The position numbers and the translations under genes are program-made. A stretch of DNA of 9,967 nt, taken from assembly GCA_937874815.1 (NCBI GenBank), contig CALNBW010000356.1, positions 1 through 9,967 of the forward strand. Reading direction: 5' to 3'. The notes beneath the pieces were generated by a model. It ran no database searches, was not told the origin of the DNA, and saw only the letters and a program-made list of their open reading frames with translations. This document shows, piece after piece, positions 6,478 to 9,967 of this stretch. Numbering within the stretch: position 1 is the stretch's first letter; each line of letters opens with the position of its first letter. The stretch is from an uncultured Bacillota bacterium. Its GTDB lineage: Bacteria; Bacillota; UBA994; UBA5500.

Positions 6478-7566
6478 TCAGCACTCCCTTTCCCCTGCTA
6501 AGCCGAGCGAGATTGCCTCTGCTACTTGCTGCAAAGATACAACTCTATCTACCGCGCCCGTCGTGATTGCCGCCTTTGGCATCCCAAAAATGACAGCTGT
6601 GGCTGCATCCTCCGCTATGGTGGAGGCACCAACCGCCTTAAGCGCAGCCAATCCTTTGGCCCCATCGGTGCCCATCCCGGTGAGAACTACTGCCACCTTG
6701 CATAAACCGGGCTGCTCTGCTAATGAATGAAAAAGCACATCCACAGCCGGTCTATGTCCATTGACTGGCGCCGTCTGCGTCAAACGCAGGTGGGGCCTAC
6801 CGCCCACCAGCTGGGTAGTGAGATGATAATCTCCTGGCGCAACATAAACATGGTCCGGTTCAATTAACCCGTCCGCCGCCTCGCGTACCGTTAAGGCTGA
6901 CAGGCCATCTAGGCGCTCGGCCAGCGTGCGCGTAAAACCTTTGGGCATGTGTTGCACAACCAAATAAGCTGTCTTCCCATCGGCCTGGAGCCGCCCCACA
7001 ACCTCCTGGAGGGCTCTGGGGCCTCCCGTTGAGGTGCCGATTGCCACCACCCTTACTTCTCCCACTGTGGCCGGGCTTGACCGCGTGGTTACTGGCGGTA
7101 AGGCAGCCCGTGGGGCGGGTGCCGGCTGCGGATAAGGTGCCAGCTTCCCCACTTCCACCTCGGCTGCCTGTAGCACCTTATCAATTATTTCTTGGCGCAG
7201 GTCACCAGTGGAAACCTGGCGCGGTGAGTCGGGTTTGCCAATGAAATCGACAGCGCCCCGTGATAGAGCTTCCAGCGTTTCCCTAGCCCCACCCTGCGTT
7301 AACGAGCTGAGCATGACAACAGGTACGGGGCGGGTGCGCATCAACTCTGTAAGAGCAGTGAGGCCGTCCATTTCAGGCATCTCCACATCTAGGGTAATCA
7401 CATCTGGAGCTAAACGTTGGTTCTTGGCCACCGCATCTATCCCGTTGCGGGCGATGCCCACCACTTCTATCTGGCCGGACGCCTCCAGTAAATCCGATAA
7501 GAGGCGGCGCATGAACGCAGAATCATCCACGACCAACACGCGAACCAATTTCGTTCTTTCTTTCAT
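6478..7566 (-). CDS. cheB: Chemotaxis response regulator / protein-glutamate methylesterase CheB
   Basis: CheB removes methyl groups from chemoreceptor glutamates and often deamidates glutamines, and it is switched on by phosphate from CheA. The 362 residues divide into a receiver domain (about 7-125), a Pro/Ala-rich linker (about 140-168) and the esterase domain (about 170-358). The receiver keeps the acidic pair D14-D15, phospho-acceptor D60 (in LDVEMPEMDG), S87/S88 and K111. The esterase keeps the triad Ser179 (GTSTGG), His206 (QHMPKG) and Asp301 (TGMGTDG). The ATG at 7566 has AGGGGAGG six bases upstream. The gene ends four bases before cheA and its last codons carry the cheA ribosome binding site, so the two are likely made together. 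CheR is not in this window. Confidence 0.98.
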   Translation of the reverse strand: MKERTKLVRVLVVDDSAFMRRLLSDLLEASGQIEVVGIARNGIDAVAKNQRLAPDVITLDVEMPEMDGLTALTELMRTRPVPVVMLSSLTQGGARETLEALSRGAVDFIGKPDSPRQVSTGDLRQEIIDKVLQAAEVEVGKLAPYPQPAPAPRAALPPVTTRSSPATVGEVRVVAIGTSTGGPRALQEVVGRLQADGKTAYLVVQHMPKGFTRTLAERLDGLSALTVREAADGLIEPDHVYVAPGDYHLTTQLVGGRPHLRLTQTAPVNGHRPAVDVLFHSLAEQPGLCKVAVVLTGMGTDGAKGLAALKAVGASTIAEDAATAVIFGMPKAAITTGAVDRVVSLQQVAEAISLGLAGEREC

Positions 7567-7586
7567 TGTTGTCCTCCCCTAACAAG

Positions 7587-8237
7587 CTAAAGTTGCAAAC
7601 GTCGCCGGCGCACCTGCTCTTGAAAAATAAAGCGGATGATAGCTTCCTCTTGCTGTCGGTCTAGGCCTTCGAACTGAACGCTAGCTTGATAAGTGCCATC
7701 AAAATTGTCTACCGTACGCAGGACTATCCCAATAAGTCCGGACGCCAATGCTAATCCCCCTGGCAGATCAATCTCCAAGTGATCACCGAATTTTAGCTCT
7801 TCCTGACTCACAAATTGCATTCCACCACCGCTAATGTCTACCGTATGTCCGAGGCAAGTGATGAGCGCTCTATGGGATTTCAGATCATTGATTACACGAA
7901 AGCTAAAGGGAATCAACACGGGTAAACGGTAATGCCTGCGTTGCTGCACCCGCTCTATCCACGTGGGATAAGCTAAACGCACAGCCGGTCCAGGCTCGGC
8001 TATCTCTTCCATGACCGTGGTGTTGAAGCGATAGTAACCACTTTCGGGAACCCCAAAGCCAATAGTGACTTGTGACCCCGGCACCAGGTATATTTGCACC
8101 CCTAAAGACTGAATAACGCCTATATCCAAATAGGTGTTACCGATATCCAGCAGCAAACTAGAATAAACCCTGTTCTTCCAAGTAACTTGTAGCCTTTGGC
8201 CTATAGTAAGCCTCTCTCGCAAGTTAAATTGAGCCAC
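7587..8237 (-). CDS. YcgR-like flagellar brake protein with PilZ c-di-GMP-binding domain
   Basis: This 216-residue protein has the two-part layout of YcgR / B. subtilis YpfA (MotI, DgrA). An N-terminal beta-rich PilZN-type domain spans about residues 8-95, and a PilZ domain follows. Both c-di-GMP contact motifs are intact: RxxxR at 100-104 (RRHYR) and DxSxxG at 134-139 (DISGGG). Family members bind c-di-GMP and slow or stop the flagellar motor; that role is inferred here from family and location. The start is GTG at 8237, chosen because AGGAGG at 8246-8251 lies eight bases away. Only four bases separate it from the flhG stop, and cheB starts 20 bases downstream. The C-terminus is strongly basic (RRRRLQL). 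B. subtilis has no PilZ gene at this place in its fla/che operon. Confidence 0.92.
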   Translation of the reverse strand: MAQFNLRERLTIGQRLQVTWKNRVYSSLLLDIGNTYLDIGVIQSLGVQIYLVPGSQVTIGFGVPESGYYRFNTTVMEEIAEPGPAVRLAYPTWIERVQQRRHYRLPVLIPFSFRVINDLKSHRALITCLGHTVDISGGGMQFVSQEELKFGDHLEIDLPGGLALASGLIGIVLRTVDNFDGTYQASVQFEGLDRQQEEAIIRFIFQEQVRRRRLQL

Positions 8238-8241
8238 CCCC

Positions 8242-9129
8242 CTAGCCTCCTAAGAATCGGGTTAGACGCGAAAAAAACGCTTGCAAACCTGTTTCTGTGG
8301 GCAATGCTTCTGCCTGCAACCCAGAAAACAGAGCAGCCTGTAGTTGATGAACGGCTATTGCCACTCTACTGCTCGGATGTCCTAATAAAATAGGTTGCTG
8401 GCTGATTATGGCCCTAGTAACCAGACTATCTTCTGGTATCCAGCCAGCAAAATTGATGTTGATATCTAGGAAGCGAGTTGCTGTCGCTGCCATTTTGGTA
8501 AAAACGGCGCGAGCTTCTTGCTCGTTATGGGCTCTGTTGACCACAACATGTATCGGCTTGCTTTCATGCTGGCTTACCAGTTTGATCACGGCATAGGCAT
8601 CTGTAATGGCAGTTGGTTCGGGCGTAGTCACGACGATTATTTCCTGTGAAGCATATAAAAAACTGAGCACACTATCCGCCAGCCCGGCACCTGTATCGAT
8701 AAGAATTAGATCGCTGCTATTGTCTAGCTCAGCCAAGCCAGCAATGAACCGCCCCAATTGTTGTTTGTTCAAATTAGCCAGTTCAGCTAGGCCCGAGCCA
8801 CCAGCCACCAGCCGTAAACCTCCCGGGCCAGCGCAGATAATCTCATCAATTGTTTTTTCTCCCCGCAATACGTGCAGCAAATTATAGCGAGGAAAGACGC
8901 CGAGCACGATGTCTAGGTTGGCTAATCCCAAATCTGCATCAAATAGCACAGTGGCTACCCCCGCTTGCTGCGCCGCTAACGCCAGGTTAACAGCCAGGGT
9001 TGTTTTGCCCACACCACCTTTGCCACTAGTGATACTGATTACTCGCGTCTTGTTAGTAGATTCGCGCCGCCGCCCATCAGTTCCTGCGTCGGCAACGAGC
9101 GCACGTAAGCGCTCTGCTTGATCTCTCAT
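8242..9129 (-). CDS. flhG: MinD-like ATPase FlhG (YlxH), flagellar number regulator
   Basis: FlhG is a ParA/MinD-family ATPase that stimulates FlhF GTP hydrolysis and limits flagellar number. The protein has 295 residues, a usual family length. Residues 3-9 read DQAERLR, the DQAxxLR motif known to activate FlhF. The deviant Walker A GKGGVGKTT lies at 36-44, the switch I-side motif DADLGLANLD at 64-73, and the Walker B strand LILID at 141-145. The last 15 residues (GLQAFFSRLTRFLGG) can form an amphipathic helix, as expected of the MinD/FlhG membrane-targeting sequence. The ATG start overlaps the flhF stop (ATGA) and has AGGAG about ten bases upstream. The codons for the final Gly-Gly form the ribosome binding site of the next gene. 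Confidence 0.96.
   Translation of the reverse strand: MRDQAERLRALVADAGTDGRRRESTNKTRVISITSGKGGVGKTTLAVNLALAAQQAGVATVLFDADLGLANLDIVLGVFPRYNLLHVLRGEKTIDEIICAGPGGLRLVAGGSGLAELANLNKQQLGRFIAGLAELDNSSDLILIDTGAGLADSVLSFLYASQEIIVVTTPEPTAITDAYAVIKLVSQHESKPIHVVVNRAHNEQEARAVFTKMAATATRFLDININFAGWIPEDSLVTRAIISQQPILLGHPSSRVAIAVHQLQAALFSGLQAEALPTETGLQAFFSRLTRFLGG
8246..8251 (-). promoter_or_regulatory. Ribosome binding site of the PilZ gene inside flhG
   Basis: AGGAGG lies within the last sense codons of flhG (Leu-Gly-Gly, then TAG) and eight bases before the GTG at 8237. It fixes the GTG as the PilZ-gene start and ties that gene's translation to flhG. Confidence 0.85.
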
Positions 9130-9967
9130 GCTGGTCTTTCTCCTAACAAGAGGTGAATCAACTCTTCGGGCGCTGGCTGCATCAGATCGTCGGGAACGCC
9201 CTGGCCGTTAGTGAGGTAAGCTACCGGCAAACCTGTGGTCACTAACAAGTTCATAATAGGCCCGAGCAGCCTGGCTTCGTCCAGTTTGGTGAAAATGAGG
9301 GCGGTCGGCTTCGCCCCCTGATAATTCTCCACGATCTCCCGCATGACTTCATATTGCGTGGTGGAGCTGATGGTCAGATAAACCTCATCGGCGCGTACTG
9401 CCTCAAGGAAAGCTTTTAACTCCGAGAGTTGCATCATGTTCTGCTGACTGCGGCCCACGCTATCAACAAAGACAACATCATAGTCCTTTAGCTTTTCTAG
9501 AGTTTGACGCATTTCGCCAGGGGTGAGTGCTACCTCCACGGGGGCTCCCAGTATTTCGCCATAGGTGCGCAACTGATCTACGGCAGCGATGCGATAGGTA
9601 TCAAAGGTAACTAAAGCGACCCGCTGCTTACGGTGTAAAACTGCATTAGCGGCCAGCTTAGCTATTGTCGTCGTCTTGCCCACGCCGGTAGGCCCAATCA
9701 AACAGACGATGCGTTGCTCAGCTACAGGCCCCTCGGCGACTGAAAAAGGGGCCAGCCGCGACGCCAATAACTTGCTGCCCAATTGCTCTATCAGGTGCTC
9801 GCGCTGCAGTTCTTCCGGAGTAAGCTGCGCCAGCAATGCGTCGCATAACTCAGCCACCAAGTCCTCAGCCATGCCCGTTGCTTGCAGCTGGGTATAGTAG
9901 GCAGTTAAGGCCTCCGGATAGGGAGATTGCCCCGGTGTACTCTGCAGACGCTTGGACATGGTTTCCA
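9126..9967 (-). CDS. flhF: Flagellar biosynthesis GTPase FlhF, 5' partial
   Basis: FlhF is an SRP-type GTPase that sets the site and number of flagella at the membrane together with FlhG. Counting from the first in-window Met (base 9959), residues about 15-75 form the helical N domain. The G domain follows: P-loop GPTGVGKTT (89-97), DTYR (120-123), the G3 motif DSVGR (166-170, where SRP GTPases usually have DTAGR), TKLDEA (224-229) and GQGVPDDL near the end. The frame stays open to the window edge with no visible ribosome binding site. The family's N-terminal B domain is absent here, so the true start is upstream of base 9967 and the Met at 9959 is probably internal. The stop overlaps the flhG start by four bases (ATGA), which suggests coupled translation. 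Assignment is secure; only the start is unknown. Confidence 0.96.
   Translation of the reverse strand, partial: ETMSKRLQSTPGQSPYPEALTAYYTQLQATGMAEDLVAELCDALLAQLTPEELQREHLIEQLGSKLLASRLAPFSVAEGPVAEQRIVCLIGPTGVGKTTTIAKLAANAVLHRKQRVALVTFDTYRIAAVDQLRTYGEILGAPVEVALTPGEMRQTLEKLKDYDVVFVDSVGRSQQNMMQLSELKAFLEAVRADEVYLTISSTTQYEVMREIVENYQGAKPTALIFTKLDEARLLGPIMNLLVTTGLPVAYLTNGQGVPDDLMQPAPEELIHLLLGERPA

Larger units (their letters stand above)
1..9967 (-). other. Flagellar/chemotaxis operon segment, both ends outside the window
   Basis: Twelve genes are read in the same direction with gaps of 3 to 23 bases or 4-base ATGA overlaps, which indicates one polycistronic unit. The order flhF-flhG-cheB-cheA-cheW-cheC-cheD-sigD is that of the distal B. 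subtilis fla/che operon. A PilZ gene is inserted after flhG, and fapA plus two poorly known genes follow sigD. No hairpin followed by a T run is seen between any two genes, so transcription probably continues through the whole window. The first gene (flhF) and the last gene are both cut by the window edges. Confidence 0.9.

Noticed and set aside
8881..8886. TATAAT on the minus strand inside flhG, a possible internal promoter
   Set aside because: The hexamer 17 bases upstream (TCGTGC) does not resemble TTGACA, so chance occurrence is more likely.
9126..9967. flhF as a truncated pseudogene lacking its N-terminal domain
   Set aside because: The frame is open to the window edge with no upstream stop, so the missing part is explained by the window boundary.

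Overview
The window is one continuous stretch of a flagellar and chemotaxis gene cluster, with every gene on the minus strand. Transcription therefore runs from high to low coordinates. Nothing longer than about 25 bases is left uncovered, and no RNA gene, mobile element, CRISPR array or convincing internal promoter or terminator is visible. The gene set and order (flhF, flhG, cheB, cheA, cheW, cheC, cheD, sigD) match the distal end of the Bacillus subtilis fla/che operon. CheC and CheD, strong AGGAGG-type ribosome binding sites and frequent GTG/TTG starts point to a Bacillota genome. The balanced base composition, a PilZ gene inside the run and a fapA (DUF342) gene after sigD suggest a clostridial lineage such as the Peptococcaceae/Desulfotomaculum group. 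That placement is inference; the species cannot be named from the sequence.

Layout in transcription order: flhF (5' end outside the window) and flhG set flagellar number and position. A YcgR-type PilZ protein links c-di-GMP to motility. CheB, CheA, CheW, CheC and CheD form the signalling and adaptation core: kinase, coupling protein, receptor methylesterase, CheY-P phosphatase and receptor deamidase. The flagellar sigma factor (sigma-28) comes next. Last are three genes that differ from the B. subtilis layout: fapA, a small glutamine-rich protein read from a TTG start, and an N-terminally membrane-anchored, probably coiled-coil protein that runs off the window at base 1.

The genes are packed for translational coupling. 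flhF/flhG and cheC/cheD overlap by ATGA. The flhG stop region supplies the ribosome binding site of the PilZ gene, and the small Q-rich gene ends inside the ribosome binding site of the next gene. All recognisable enzymes keep their key residues, so the set looks functional. cheY, cheR, receptors and structural flagellar genes are not in this window.

The least understood part is the block after sigD (1-2198). It lies where B. subtilis has swrB and contains the two genes for which I can give no established function.
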